Source: JANWKA01 sp035533815
Lineage (GTDB): Bacteria > Bacteroidota > Bacteroidia > Chitinophagales > Chitinophagaceae
Assembly (NCBI GenBank): GCA_035533815.1
Contig: DATLTB010000006.1
Span: 1-57,529 of the forward strand
Direction of reading: 5' to 3'
Length of the DNA stretch: 57,529 nucleotides
Below are positions 15,315 through 23,663 of this stretch, one piece after another (the first letter of the stretch is position 1; every line of letters starts with the position of its first letter). The notes beneath the pieces were generated by a model. That model ran no database searches. It was given only the letters and a program-made list of their open reading frames with translations, and had not been told where the DNA came from. The position numbers and the translations under genes are program-made.

Positions 15315-17696
15315 ATGAAAAAAATAGGGTTACTCCTCTGGTTGTTTTCTCCTTTGGCTGCCTGCGGGCAGACTATCCTTACGGGAACTGTGAAGGATAG
15401 TACTTCTGGGCTTCCTGTTGCCGGGGCTACATTAACCACGATCCCCGGCCATGTTGCTGCCATTACGAATGGCCATGGCCGTTTCAACCTGCGCATAAAA
15501 GGAGTATCCGACAGTATGAGCATATATTCCCTGGGCTATACACCCAAAGTCATCGCCTTACCTGATAACTCTTTGCCAATGGTTATCCTGATCCGCCATG
15601 CCAGCAGCTTCCTGGCTACCTTTGAAGTACTGGGTTCGGGACTCGCCACAGCTGCAACCACCCTTAACCGGTCAGAGTTGGAGCGGTCTTCCGGATTGAG
15701 TCTACAGGATGCCCTGAACACCGTTCCGGGAGTGGACATGCAATCCCGTTCCCCCTGGGGAGGGCAGCGGATCATTATCCGGGGATATTACCCCAGTGTG
15801 GATAACGGAAGATCCGATGCAGAGAATTTCGGCGGACTGGGTTACCAGCTTTCCATTGACAATGTGCCGGTAACTGATGCCACCGGCACCACAGTTATGG
15901 ACGATATCGATTTTTCCACCTTGGGCAGCGTGGAACTGATCCGGGGTCCATCCGCCCTTTATGGTAGCTACACTGCAGGGGCGGTTAATTTATTCACTCC
16001 GGTTCCTCGGCCCGGGCGGAGCAGTTTCAGGGAAACCGCAACCGCCGGCAGCAATGGCTTATTCCGCACCAATACCAGCTTCCGCAGTTCAAATGGAAAT
16101 TCAGATTTATGGGTCAACTATGGCCATCAGACCTATCAGGGATTCAGGCCACACGATGCCTCCCGGAAAGATTATATCAGCGTGGCCGGTCATCTTCATC
16201 TGGGTCATCGGGAATCTGTTTCCTATTATTATTCCTTCAATCATTCTTTTGAGGACCTGGCCGGGGAAATCGACAGCGCTGATTTTTATCACCGAAAAGC
16301 AATTAGCGACAGTAATTATCTGGCCAACGATGCCCATGTGGACATAGTAAGCTTCCGTACCGGGATCACCAATCAATATCAGTTCAACATCCATTTCTCC
16401 AGCCAGACCACCCTGTTTGCCACAGGATCTTCACTGGACCAACATTTTGCCCATGGATTCAACAACAATGAAAACCTGAACTTCGGGGGGAGGGCAGCTT
16501 TTAATTACCAGGGAAAAACCGGTCCGGTGGCTATTAATGGCACGATAGGAGCCTTTTTCCAGCAGTCATCCCAGAATTCACAGGGAAATTTCATTCTGCC
16601 CCTTATTCAACCTCCATTTTCCCCCTCCAGCCCTTATGACATCCCTTCCGATCTGCATAATACTGCCAGTAACTCCTATCTGTTCACCCAATGGTGGGCA
16701 GGACTCCCGGCTCAAATTTCCCTGACACTGGATGGCAGTCTCAGTTTCAATACCTTCAGCACCCGAAACCTGCTTGCCAGCAATGTCCTATATCTAAATA
16801 ACCCGGTATTCACCAGGAAATTCTCCCCGGTATTCGCACCCGGGCTTACCCTGTTAAAAGCCTGGGGCAGCCTGATGACCACATCAGTCAGCATAAACCT
16901 GGGTTATGCTCCTCCCACCATCAGCCAGATGACCACGACTGCCGGCCAGGTAGATACCCGGCTCAATCCGGAATCCGCCGTTCAATATGAGATCAGCGCC
17001 AAAAGCACCCAGAACAAAAACCGGAAATTCTTCTGGCAGCTGTCCTTGTTTGATTTGAATATCACCAACAGGCTGGTCCAGGAAACAGCGAATTCCATTT
17101 CCTATTTTACCAATGCGGGCAGGGAAGAAAACCGCGGTATGGAACTGGAAGCTGGCTATGATGCCCTCAGGGCTGGCCAGGGTGCTATAAAAAGGGTACA
17201 CCCCTGGATCTCCTATGCTTACAGCGATTTTACCTACCTGGATTTTATGGATTACGGTAAATCCTCAGCAGGTCAGGATAGCCTGCTGGTAAACTATTCA
17301 GGAAATAGGGTAGCCGCAGTTCCTCCGAATGTGCTCAATCTGGGTCTGGATATTGATACCCGGCCAGGGATATATTTTTCAGGCACTGACCGGTATGTGG
17401 ACAAAACACCACTGGACTTCAATAATGCCAACTACATGAAACCATATGATTTGCTGAGTGCAAAAATCGGTTACCGGAAGGACCTGGGCCGCCATTTTTC
17501 CATGGATATATACCTGGGTGCCGACAACCTGCTGAACAGTACCTGGTATAGTTTCCTTTTCGTCGGTCAGAACATCCAGGAACTTGCCCAGGGTAATGAT
17601 CCGAATATCAGCCATGGTGGAGGCGACGGATACATTTTACCGGCCCCGTACCGGGCAACTGCTTATGGAGGAGCTTCCATAAAATATATTCCCTGA
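15315..17696 (+). CDS. TonB-dependent outer-membrane receptor
   Basis: The 793-residue protein has a signal peptide, a carboxypeptidase-regulatory-like beta-sandwich (about 22-95, TGTVKDSTSGLPVAGATLTT), a plug domain (about 115-215: GLSLQDALNTVPGVDMQSR, IIIRGY, VELIRGPSALYGS) and a 22-strand-type barrel to the C-terminus (...GGASIKYIP). The plug and barrel fit siderophore/metal-type receptors rather than SusC, because the size is small and there is no SusD partner. The signal sequence ends in LAAC, which could be read as a lipobox; that would be unusual. No substrate genes adjoin. A weak 6-bp inverted repeat CCGGGT/ACCCGG lies at 15203-15229 upstream. Confidence 0.9.
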   Translation: MKKIGLLLWLFSPLAACGQTILTGTVKDSTSGLPVAGATLTTIPGHVAAITNGHGRFNLRIKGVSDSMSIYSLGYTPKVIALPDNSLPMVILIRHASSFLATFEVLGSGLATAATTLNRSELERSSGLSLQDALNTVPGVDMQSRSPWGGQRIIIRGYYPSVDNGRSDAENFGGLGYQLSIDNVPVTDATGTTVMDDIDFSTLGSVELIRGPSALYGSYTAGAVNLFTPVPRPGRSSFRETATAGSNGLFRTNTSFRSSNGNSDLWVNYGHQTYQGFRPHDASRKDYISVAGHLHLGHRESVSYYYSFNHSFEDLAGEIDSADFYHRKAISDSNYLANDAHVDIVSFRTGITNQYQFNIHFSSQTTLFATGSSLDQHFAHGFNNNENLNFGGRAAFNYQGKTGPVAINGTIGAFFQQSSQNSQGNFILPLIQPPFSPSSPYDIPSDLHNTASNSYLFTQWWAGLPAQISLTLDGSLSFNTFSTRNLLASNVLYLNNPVFTRKFSPVFAPGLTLLKAWGSLMTTSVSINLGYAPPTISQMTTTAGQVDTRLNPESAVQYEISAKSTQNKNRKFFWQLSLFDLNITNRLVQETANSISYFTNAGREENRGMELEAGYDALRAGQGAIKRVHPWISYAYSDFTYLDFMDYGKSSAGQDSLLVNYSGNRVAAVPPNVLNLGLDIDTRPGIYFSGTDRYVDKTPLDFNNANYMKPYDLLSAKIGYRKDLGRHFSMDIYLGADNLLNSTWYSFLFVGQNIQELAQGNDPNISHGGGDGYILPAPYRATAYGGASIKYIP

Positions 17697-17739
17697 AGAT
17701 ACTGGCGGGATATGTTATAGCGGACTGCGAAGCAATGAT

Positions 17740-18263
17740 CTACTGGTTTTTCATTTCCGTACCACTTGCTGTCATTAACCAGGTTTTACCATTATCCTTC
17801 GAATACCGAAATGGATTATTATTTTCCCCGGGGTCATAAATTCATTGGTGGTTTTCTGTCTGATTAGTTTTCCCGCCTGATGGAATTTACCCGGATATGT
17901 CCAGAGATTTCCGCTGATCAGGATCTGACCGGAGAAAGGACCCTTCCCTGAATTGGAAAGAGAATAATACCTGGAAAGCCCTGATGTGGTATCAAAGGGA
18001 AAACAATCAGGTCATTGGATACCTGATTGAGCTGATCGCAGATCAGGCAGGACCCGTTTGGTGAAATCCGGCAGGTGGAAACCGCGGTGATGATCCCTTT
18101 TTTTGAATAGGGAGAACTGATCCATTTCCCGGTCAATGGCCATTTCCCGGCCAAATTGATCCGCCCTTCGCATTTCCGGGGCAGGGGATATTGTCCTGGT
18201 CCGGGCAGCCAGGGCGGAAAATATACTGTACAGGAGGGAAATCAGTAAAAGAGTGCGCATCAT
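17740..18263 (-). pseudogene. Exported DUF1579-like protein, broken by three frameshifts
   Basis: Reading the minus strand from the Met at 18263 gives a signal peptide (MMRTLLLISLLYSIFSALAA) and APEMRRADQ. The family-like sequence then jumps frame to LAGKWPLTGKWISSPYSKKG...SPNGSCLICDQ, then to FDTTSGLSRYYSLSNSGKG...SGNLWTYPGK...TTNEFMTPG, and finally to YSKDNGKTWLMTASGTEMKN with a stop at 17740. Shift 1 is near the GATCAATTTGG run, shift 2 near CAATGACCTGATTG, and shift 3 at the CCCCGGGG run. The pieces join into one plausible exported beta-barrel-like protein of about 170 residues (DUF1579/lipocalin-like by pattern). All neighbours are intact, so decay is more likely than poor sequence. Confidence 0.7.
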
Positions 18264-18343
18264 CCAATGTCTTCATTTTGAGGCAATGGATGAAACGGTT
18301 AAGCTAAACCGGAGCCGGCCCGGTCCTGCACTTTAGGGGACAT

Positions 18344-20155
18344 TCAAGATCCTTCCATCCGGAAATGTGCCAGGATCAGGATTGCCTTTTTAGGTCCTGT
18401 CACTGCCGCGATCTCCTTTTCGGACAATTGTTTGATCTTACTGACGGACTTAAAAGCCCTCAGCAGCTGATCAGCCGTATTTTTGCCGATCCCTTTTATG
18501 CTTTCCAGCTCATTGACCAGGGCAGCTCCGCTCCTTTTTTTCCGGTGGAAGCTGACCCCGAAACGGTGGACCTCATCCCTGATCCTGCGCAGCAGCAGCA
18601 GGCTTTCGCTGCCATAGGGGAGCCGGACGCTTTGCTGATCCCCTGAATAATAAATCTCCTCCAGATTCTTGGCGAGCCCTACCAAAGTCATCCTGCCGGT
18701 GAGGTCCAGCCGGACGATGCTTCCCATGGCTGCATTCAGCTGCCCCTTACCCCCGTCAATCACGACCAGTTGCGGGAGAGACTGCTGTTCTTCCAGCAAT
18801 CTTTTGTACCTGCGGTAAACCGTTTCTGCCATGGAAGCAAAATCATCGATGCCCTGCACGGTCTTGATGTTATAATGCCTGTAATCAGCCTTGCTGGGTA
18901 CTCCATGGCGGAAAACAATGCAGGCGGAGACCGGAAAACTGCCCTGAAAATTGGAATTGTCGAAACATTCGATATGTGCCGGGAATACCGGTAGTTGCAG
19001 GTCCTCCTGAAGGCCAAACAATATCTTCTCCTCCTGCTGGGTTGTCCTTTCCTCCAGGTGGAGCATTTTTCTTTTGCGGGTCTCCTCCCGGAAAAAAGCA
19101 GCATTCTTGCCAGCAAGGTCCAGTAACTTTTTTTTATCCCCTCCCCGGGGCACCGTGATCTTTATCCCCTTGTCCGGGTAATCCGGGTCAAAGGGAACAA
19201 TGATCTCCCCGCAGCTGCTGTGAAAGTTCTCCCGCAGATAGGAAATGGCATAAATCAGGATGGTCCGGTCATCCTCATCCATCTTTTTTTCCAGGGTGAC
19301 GGTCTTGGTCGCTACCACGGATCCGTGAAGCACCATCAGGTAGTTGACATAGGCATAATGTTCATCCCCTTCCATCGCAAATACGTCCACATTGTCAATC
19401 CTGGGGTGAACCACTTCGGACCTTGCCCGGTAAGTCTGCAGGTTTTGTATTTTGCTGCGGATCAGTTCCGCCTTTTCAAAATCCAGGGCGGCCGCACTAT
19501 CTTTCATCTGTTGCTGGAAGATACGGATTACCGGGGCCAGGTTGCCTTTCAGGATATTTTTCACCTGTTGCAGGCTTTCCTGGTAATCCGCGGAAGATTG
19601 CTTGGCTTCACAGGGTCCTTTGCAGTTTCCGAGATGATATTCCAGGCAAACCCTGAACTTCCCCTTCCTGATATTCTGCGCTGACAGGTTAAGTCCGCAG
19701 GTCCTTAGGGGAATGTTCTCCCGGATGAATTCCAGCAGGTCCCTAACCTTGCCCACCCCGGTGAATGGTCCCAGGTATTCCGATTTATCCCTGAGCCTGC
19801 GCCGGGTGAGAAAAATCCGGGGAAAGGGTTCATTTCGGATGACAATATAAGGATAGGACTTGTCGTCGCGGAGGTTGATATTATACCGGGGCTGGAACTG
19901 TTTGATCAGGGAATTTTCCAGCAGGAAGGCATCCTGTTCGGATCCGACAATGGTGAATTCAATATGATGGATATGCTCCACCAGTTTGCGTGTTTTGTAA
20001 TTTTCCAGCCGCCGGACAAAATAGGAATTGACCCTTTTGCGGAGATCCTTGGCTTTCCCCACATAGATCAGGGCCCCTGACACATCAAAATATTTGTAGA
20101 TGCCGGGCTGTCCTGGGATACCGCTGGCAATCTGCCTGAATTCTTCAATCTTCAT
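18344..20155 (-). CDS. uvrC: Excinuclease ABC subunit C
   Basis: At 603 residues this is the usual UvrC length. It has the GIY-YIG nuclease domain for the 3' incision (about 15-95: GIYKYFDVSGALIYVGKAKD), a Cys-containing linker (CGLNLSAQNIRKGKFRVC, GNCKGPCE), the UVR motif (about 200-235, AALDFEKAELIRSKIQNLQ), the RNase H-like domain for the 5' incision (IECFDNSNFQGSFPVSACIV, VIDGGKGQLNAA) and C-terminal helix-hairpin-helix (ESIKGIGKNTADQLL). It acts after UvrA/UvrB damage recognition. The lipoprotein gene ends one base upstream, so both are likely on one transcript. Confidence 0.97.
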   Translation of the reverse strand: MKIEEFRQIASGIPGQPGIYKYFDVSGALIYVGKAKDLRKRVNSYFVRRLENYKTRKLVEHIHHIEFTIVGSEQDAFLLENSLIKQFQPRYNINLRDDKSYPYIVIRNEPFPRIFLTRRRLRDKSEYLGPFTGVGKVRDLLEFIRENIPLRTCGLNLSAQNIRKGKFRVCLEYHLGNCKGPCEAKQSSADYQESLQQVKNILKGNLAPVIRIFQQQMKDSAAALDFEKAELIRSKIQNLQTYRARSEVVHPRIDNVDVFAMEGDEHYAYVNYLMVLHGSVVATKTVTLEKKMDEDDRTILIYAISYLRENFHSSCGEIIVPFDPDYPDKGIKITVPRGGDKKKLLDLAGKNAAFFREETRKRKMLHLEERTTQQEEKILFGLQEDLQLPVFPAHIECFDNSNFQGSFPVSACIVFRHGVPSKADYRHYNIKTVQGIDDFASMAETVYRRYKRLLEEQQSLPQLVVIDGGKGQLNAAMGSIVRLDLTGRMTLVGLAKNLEEIYYSGDQQSVRLPYGSESLLLLRRIRDEVHRFGVSFHRKKRSGAALVNELESIKGIGKNTADQLLRAFKSVSKIKQLSEKEIAAVTGPKKAILILAHFRMEGS

Positions 20156-20156
20156 A

Positions 20157-20720
20157 TCAAGCGCCTTGAATTGGTCGGATCAGGATCAACTGCTCGGAGA
20201 ACCGCATAGGGAAAAAAAGGAACTTCCGGAATCGGATGATCCTGATCTCCCTTCCTGTCTTATAAAACAGTATGTCCGAATGGGAATAAAACAGGTTGCC
20301 TCCGAATGTTCTCGAAAAAACGCTACTTACCTGGTTATGCCCATCCAGGTTAAGCTGAATGGTGGAGGGGCTGACGAGGGGGTTTTTGGCATCATAGATC
20401 AGCGTGAGGTCACCGGTGATCCCATCCCTAACCGAACTGACTTTATAACGATCCGCATGCCAGGAATCGGTAATATCGGCTTCAAAGAAGGGCTTGAAAT
20501 ACCGGGAAAGCTGCCGGGGATTGATTACAGAGGTATCCGGTTTATCCGGCAGCCCGGCCACCTGCTCAAAGCGGCCCCGGACCGATTGCCATTTTTTCAA
20601 CTGTCCGGCCATGAATATTTTCAGGCTGAAATATTTTTGTTTCCCGGGTGAAGGTTGGGATTTACAACCGGAAAAAATCAGGCAGGAAAAGCAGATATAA
20701 AAAGCCCCGGGACATCTCAT
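20157..20720 (-). CDS. Putative lipoprotein of unknown function
   Basis: Starting at 20720 (MRCPGAFYICFSCLIFSGCK) the 187-residue protein has a short signal peptide with a lipobox ending FSGC, then KSQPSPGKQKYF. An upstream Met at 20768 would put 16 extra residues before the signal and lies upstream of the -7 box. The mature domain is beta-rich (SLKIFMAGQLKKWQS..., GDLTLIYDAKNPLVSP, FGGNLFYSHSDILFYK), with no recognised family. It precedes uvrC by one base; since uvrC needs no lipoprotein, the link is probably only a shared promoter. Confidence 0.65.
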   Translation of the reverse strand: MRCPGAFYICFSCLIFSGCKSQPSPGKQKYFSLKIFMAGQLKKWQSVRGRFEQVAGLPDKPDTSVINPRQLSRYFKPFFEADITDSWHADRYKVSSVRDGITGDLTLIYDAKNPLVSPSTIQLNLDGHNQVSSVFSRTFGGNLFYSHSDILFYKTGREIRIIRFRKFLFFPMRFSEQLILIRPIQGA

Positions 20721-20725
20721 CGGAG

Positions 20726-20733
20726 CAAAAGTA
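20726..20733 (-). promoter_or_regulatory. -7 box directly before the lipoprotein/uvrC start
   Basis: TACTTTTG on the minus strand ends 5 bases before the ATG at 20720. Transcription from this box would begin at or next to the start codon, giving a leaderless or near-leaderless mRNA. No clear -33 TTG is seen. Confidence 0.4.
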
Positions 20734-20797
20734 TTGAAAATCGGGTAGGGGAAGAATAGCTTTATCAACCCTTAACCCCTACTACTATCCGATGAGT

Positions 20798-20837
20798 TCG
20801 GTTCCCCCGCTTCAGGGTCGGTTCCCCCGCTTCAGGG
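20798..20837. repeat. 20-bp direct tandem repeat, two copies plus a degenerate third
   Basis: TCGGTTCCCCCGCTTCAGGG occurs at 20798-20817 and 20818-20837, followed by TCAGTTGCCCTG, a partial third copy. There is no coding sequence here. The arrangement resembles the subterminal repeats of IS21-type elements (compare 4-71, a different unit) and may be a solitary IS-end relic. Confidence 0.6.
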
Positions 20838-20868
20838 TCAGTTGCCCTGCATACCGACCAAAAAAAGG

Positions 20869-20892
20869 ACCGTCCCGAGGAGTCGGGACGGT
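20869..20892 (-). terminator. Strong hairpin terminator of the sigma/beta-barrel operon
   Basis: ACCGTCCCGA and TCGGGACGGT form a 10-bp stem around GGAG. On the minus strand the stem is followed by CCTTTTTTTGG, a classic U-tract. It lies about 140 bases past the stop of the gene at 21030. Confidence 0.75.
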
Positions 20893-21029
20893 TACACACG
20901 AAAATTAAACAGTAATTAAACCTACAATCTTAAATATAAAAAAACAAGTGGTCGGTAAAGGTCTGAAATGTCAAACATTCCATTGTTAAGACAAGGAAAA
21001 CAGCCTGAATGCTGCATGGGTGGAAAAAT

Positions 21030-22412
21030 TTATCTTTTTCCGATTCCGAGCCTGATGCCCAGGCTGTAGGGATGTTCCTTAACCGAATAGTTGATATAGG
21101 TGGACAGGACCTGATACCTGAATTCCGGCCCGATTTGCAGGTAGGTACCCCGGGTAAATGGAATGGAAAAATAAATACTGGTGTTTAGGTCAGGTTCCCA
21201 TTTACGGATCAGGCTGTTATCGGAATAATATACCTTGGTATATGGAGAAAGAATATTGGATTGCTGGTAAACCAGGTAACCGAGATCCATCCCCCCGGAG
21301 AAATTCAGTTTCCAGTCCTTGTGCAGGGAGACATGATAACCAACCAGTAGGGGAAGGGTTACAAAATAATAGGTATTATTGATATTGGTCTCCCCGGAAG
21401 AATTCAACGTATAGGAGGTACCGGGCGGCACTGCATAGGAGGAGTTATAAAATGAGGTGGTCCCCGATCCCGTGCCGGAACCTGCCTGCAGTACCAGGGT
21501 GGGGGATACCGGCACTGCCTGAATGCCGTATCCAAACCGGTCCATTTCAAGCCCGGTGGTCAGGTTAAAATGGGTGCCCAGATTACGGTGAACATGCACA
21601 CCTGCGGCAAAACTGAATTCACTGTATTGGTAAAGATGGTTCTTGGATAGATTTCCGTTAGATCCCTGTCCTCCGGGTGTCGTCAGGAAAGGGCTCTGCT
21701 GATAATAAAAATAGGTGACCCCGCTGTAAGCCGGGTAATTGATCCACCGGAAGCTGATGGATGGCGCTACGAAAAAATCCCATTTAAGGGTATGGCTGAA
21801 CAGCTGCCAGATGAAAAAATTTTTCCTGACGGCTGCCATTTCACCGGTCAGGGTGGATGCCAGTATTTGATCTGAGGTATCCAACTCAGAACCTTTCAAT
21901 GAAATCTTCATTGCTGCTTCCGGCAACGCTTTCAATTCTGCAAATAAAGGCAACGCTCTTGCATGGTTGATGGAGGCAAGCGGCTGATTGGCCATTGAAG
22001 TTATCCCATATGTTTTGCCCCGGACCAATACCTTCTTTACATCGGAAGCAGGCAACTGAATATTGTTTTTCCCGGCCAAACCATTCAGGATATGCCGGGG
22101 AACCCTTGTGGAAAAGACCGGGAGCAAGGCAGCCGGTGATCCTGGTGCTGAAAGATGCCGGGAAGGTCCGGCTTTTACGGCAATGGTAAGGGGATGATGC
22201 CTGTTGGCAAAATAATAGTAGGTCCCGCTGGTGCTGCCGGCTAGCAGGAGCAGGGTAACCACCCAAAGGAGGGGTTTGCGGAAAAATCCATCTGGATGGA
22301 GCTTGCGATTGATATTCTGCCATACCATATCCGATGGCCGCAGATCAAAGCGCTGGGCTTCCATTCTTATTCTCCGCTCTAATTCTTCACGCTGGGGTAG
22401 ATCTTCACTCAT
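21030..22412 (-). CDS. Membrane-anchored protein with C-terminal outer-membrane-type beta-barrel, sigma-factor partner
   Basis: The 460-residue protein starts with a charged cytosolic segment (about 1-45, ELERRIRMEAQRFDLRPSDM). One membrane helix follows (about 48-70, LLWVVTLLLLAGSTSGTYYY), then a linker of about 130 residues and a beta-strand-rich region (about 200-460: ISFRWINYPAYSGVTYFYYQ, AAGVHVHRNLGTHFNLTTGL, LLVGYHVSLHKDWKLNFSGG, LGIRLGIGKR) resembling PorT-like outer-membrane barrels. The single helix is not a cleavable signal in position. It begins 5 bases after the ECF sigma gene, the usual anti-sigma place. An anti-sigma role for the N-terminus is inference. Known simple anti-sigma factors do not carry such a barrel. 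Confidence 0.7.
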   Translation of the reverse strand: MSEDLPQREELERRIRMEAQRFDLRPSDMVWQNINRKLHPDGFFRKPLLWVVTLLLLAGSTSGTYYYFANRHHPLTIAVKAGPSRHLSAPGSPAALLPVFSTRVPRHILNGLAGKNNIQLPASDVKKVLVRGKTYGITSMANQPLASINHARALPLFAELKALPEAAMKISLKGSELDTSDQILASTLTGEMAAVRKNFFIWQLFSHTLKWDFFVAPSISFRWINYPAYSGVTYFYYQQSPFLTTPGGQGSNGNLSKNHLYQYSEFSFAAGVHVHRNLGTHFNLTTGLEMDRFGYGIQAVPVSPTLVLQAGSGTGSGTTSFYNSSYAVPPGTSYTLNSSGETNINNTYYFVTLPLLVGYHVSLHKDWKLNFSGGMDLGYLVYQQSNILSPYTKVYYSDNSLIRKWEPDLNTSIYFSIPFTRGTYLQIGPEFRYQVLSTYINYSVKEHPYSLGIRLGIGKR

Positions 22413-22417
22413 TTCCT

Positions 22418-22981
22418 TTATTTACTGACCATAACTTTCTGACTGCTTTCCAGTATACGGGAAAGAAAACTTTTAGCCCGGACATACTGGGAGCGTGATG
22501 TGCTTTCGGTAATTCCTAGCAATCCACTTATTTCCTTATGGGAATACCCCTCAATGGCATATAGGTTCAGGATTGTCCGGTAACCTGGGGGCATACTGGC
22601 AATTGCGCTGATGATATCGCGTGTATGCAGGGTATGCTCACTGCTGAGCACAGCACTGGCAATTGCTGCTTTTTCCGTTTCCAGACTTTCGGTTAAATTT
22701 TTATTTTTTTTCAGATAATTGATGGCGGTGGTCACCATGATTTTTTTTATCCAGCCTTCCAGGGAGCCATGGGCCCTGTATTGCTTCAGGTTAAAAAATA
22801 CTTTGATAAATCCTTCCTGCAGGATATCTTCCGCATCGGCCCGGCTCCTGGCATACCGGAAACACAGCCCAAGCATCGAGGAACTGAACCGGTCATACAA
22901 CTCCTTCTGGGCGGTTACCTTGTTGTGCAGGCATCCGTTTACCAGTGATTCATCATCCCATATTTGCAGCTGGTTATCCAC
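22418..22981 (-). CDS. ECF-type RNA polymerase sigma factor
   Basis: This 187-residue protein starts with GTG. Region 2 lies at about 25-95 (YDRFSSSMLGLCFRYARSRADAEDILQEGFIKVF, then LEGWIKKIMVTTAINYLKK) and region 4 at about 125-180 (IASMPPGYRTILNLYAIEGYSHKEISGLLGI followed by TSRSQYVRAKSFL). There is no region 3 and no accessory domain, as in the Bacteroidota ECF group paired with membrane regulators. The partner gene starts 5 bases downstream. Target promoters cannot be read here. Confidence 0.92.
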   Translation of the reverse strand: MDNQLQIWDDESLVNGCLHNKVTAQKELYDRFSSSMLGLCFRYARSRADAEDILQEGFIKVFFNLKQYRAHGSLEGWIKKIMVTTAINYLKKNKNLTESLETEKAAIASAVLSSEHTLHTRDIISAIASMPPGYRTILNLYAIEGYSHKEISGLLGITESTSRSQYVRAKSFLSRILESSQKVMVSK

Positions 22982-23016
22982 CGGCGCGTTAATTAGACAA
23001 GTTAAACATTAAAAAA

Positions 23017-23029
23017 GCTGCTTGGCAGC
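23017..23029 (-). terminator. Small hairpin with U-tract between the haem-protein and sigma genes
   Basis: GCTGC and GCAGC flank a three-base loop, and on the minus strand the hairpin is followed directly by TTTTTT. The stem is short, but the position about 175 bases past the stop of the haem-binding gene fits the end of the gpmI transcript. Confidence 0.4.
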
Positions 23030-23202
23030 CTAAAATTTCTATTCAGGATTGCTTTACCCTGACCCCGTTTCCCCTATAAATATAATCGAATTCGGGGATA
23101 AATTAACTGGTTCATCCCTTGGCGGGCTGCTTATAGGCTTTCAGCAGGAAATATCCCCTTCCATCCTTACAAAAGGCTGACAGTCACCAGAGAACCGGTA
23201 TG

Positions 23203-23652
23203 TTATGGTTTTGTCTGAAGGCTGTCGGCCCAGGAAGCGATCCTGGCGATCTGCATGGGGGTCAGCCGGCCTTCGGGATGCTCCCAGAGGTAGGAGGCAA
23301 TAGGCATCTGATGCTTGGTCACCACCCTGGAGATCTGTTTAAATTTATGCATGGCCATGGTATGGGTATAATTTCCGAAACGGGAAAAGTTCAGGTGCCG
23401 CTTGCCGTTATTGATATGGTAGGTCATCCACCAGCCCACAGGCTGGATATTAAAATAGACGGGATATTTAGAACTGTCCGAATGACAATCATAGCAGGCT
23501 GCCCTGAGCAAACGGACTACGTCCGGAGGAACCGGGTAAACCCGCGTGATATCAGTCGGGGTATTCAGGGAGGAATTGTTCTTGGACGTCCGGATGAACT
23601 GCATCAAAAGAAAGATGACGATCAGGGCCAGAAAAACGTTTCGAAGTATCAT
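23203..23652 (-). CDS. Haem-binding domain protein (cytochrome c-like CxxCH)
   Basis: The 149-residue protein has an N-terminal membrane anchor (LRNVFLALIVIFLLMQFI) and one haem-attachment site, CYDCHS, near 53-58. It also has the aromatic-rich NIQPVGWWMTYHINNGKRHLN segment and a later HQMPIASYL that could supply the distal Met ligand. This is the Bacteroidota haem-binding domain type found on periplasmic or inner-membrane proteins, probably in electron transfer. It follows gpmI by 11 bases on the same strand and is probably co-transcribed with it, without an obvious functional link. Confidence 0.85.
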   Translation of the reverse strand: MILRNVFLALIVIFLLMQFIRTSKNNSSLNTPTDITRVYPVPPDVVRLLRAACYDCHSDSSKYPVYFNIQPVGWWMTYHINNGKRHLNFSRFGNYTHTMAMHKFKQISRVVTKHQMPIASYLWEHPEGRLTPMQIARIASWADSLQTKP

Positions 23653-23663
23653 AAAGTCAGGTT

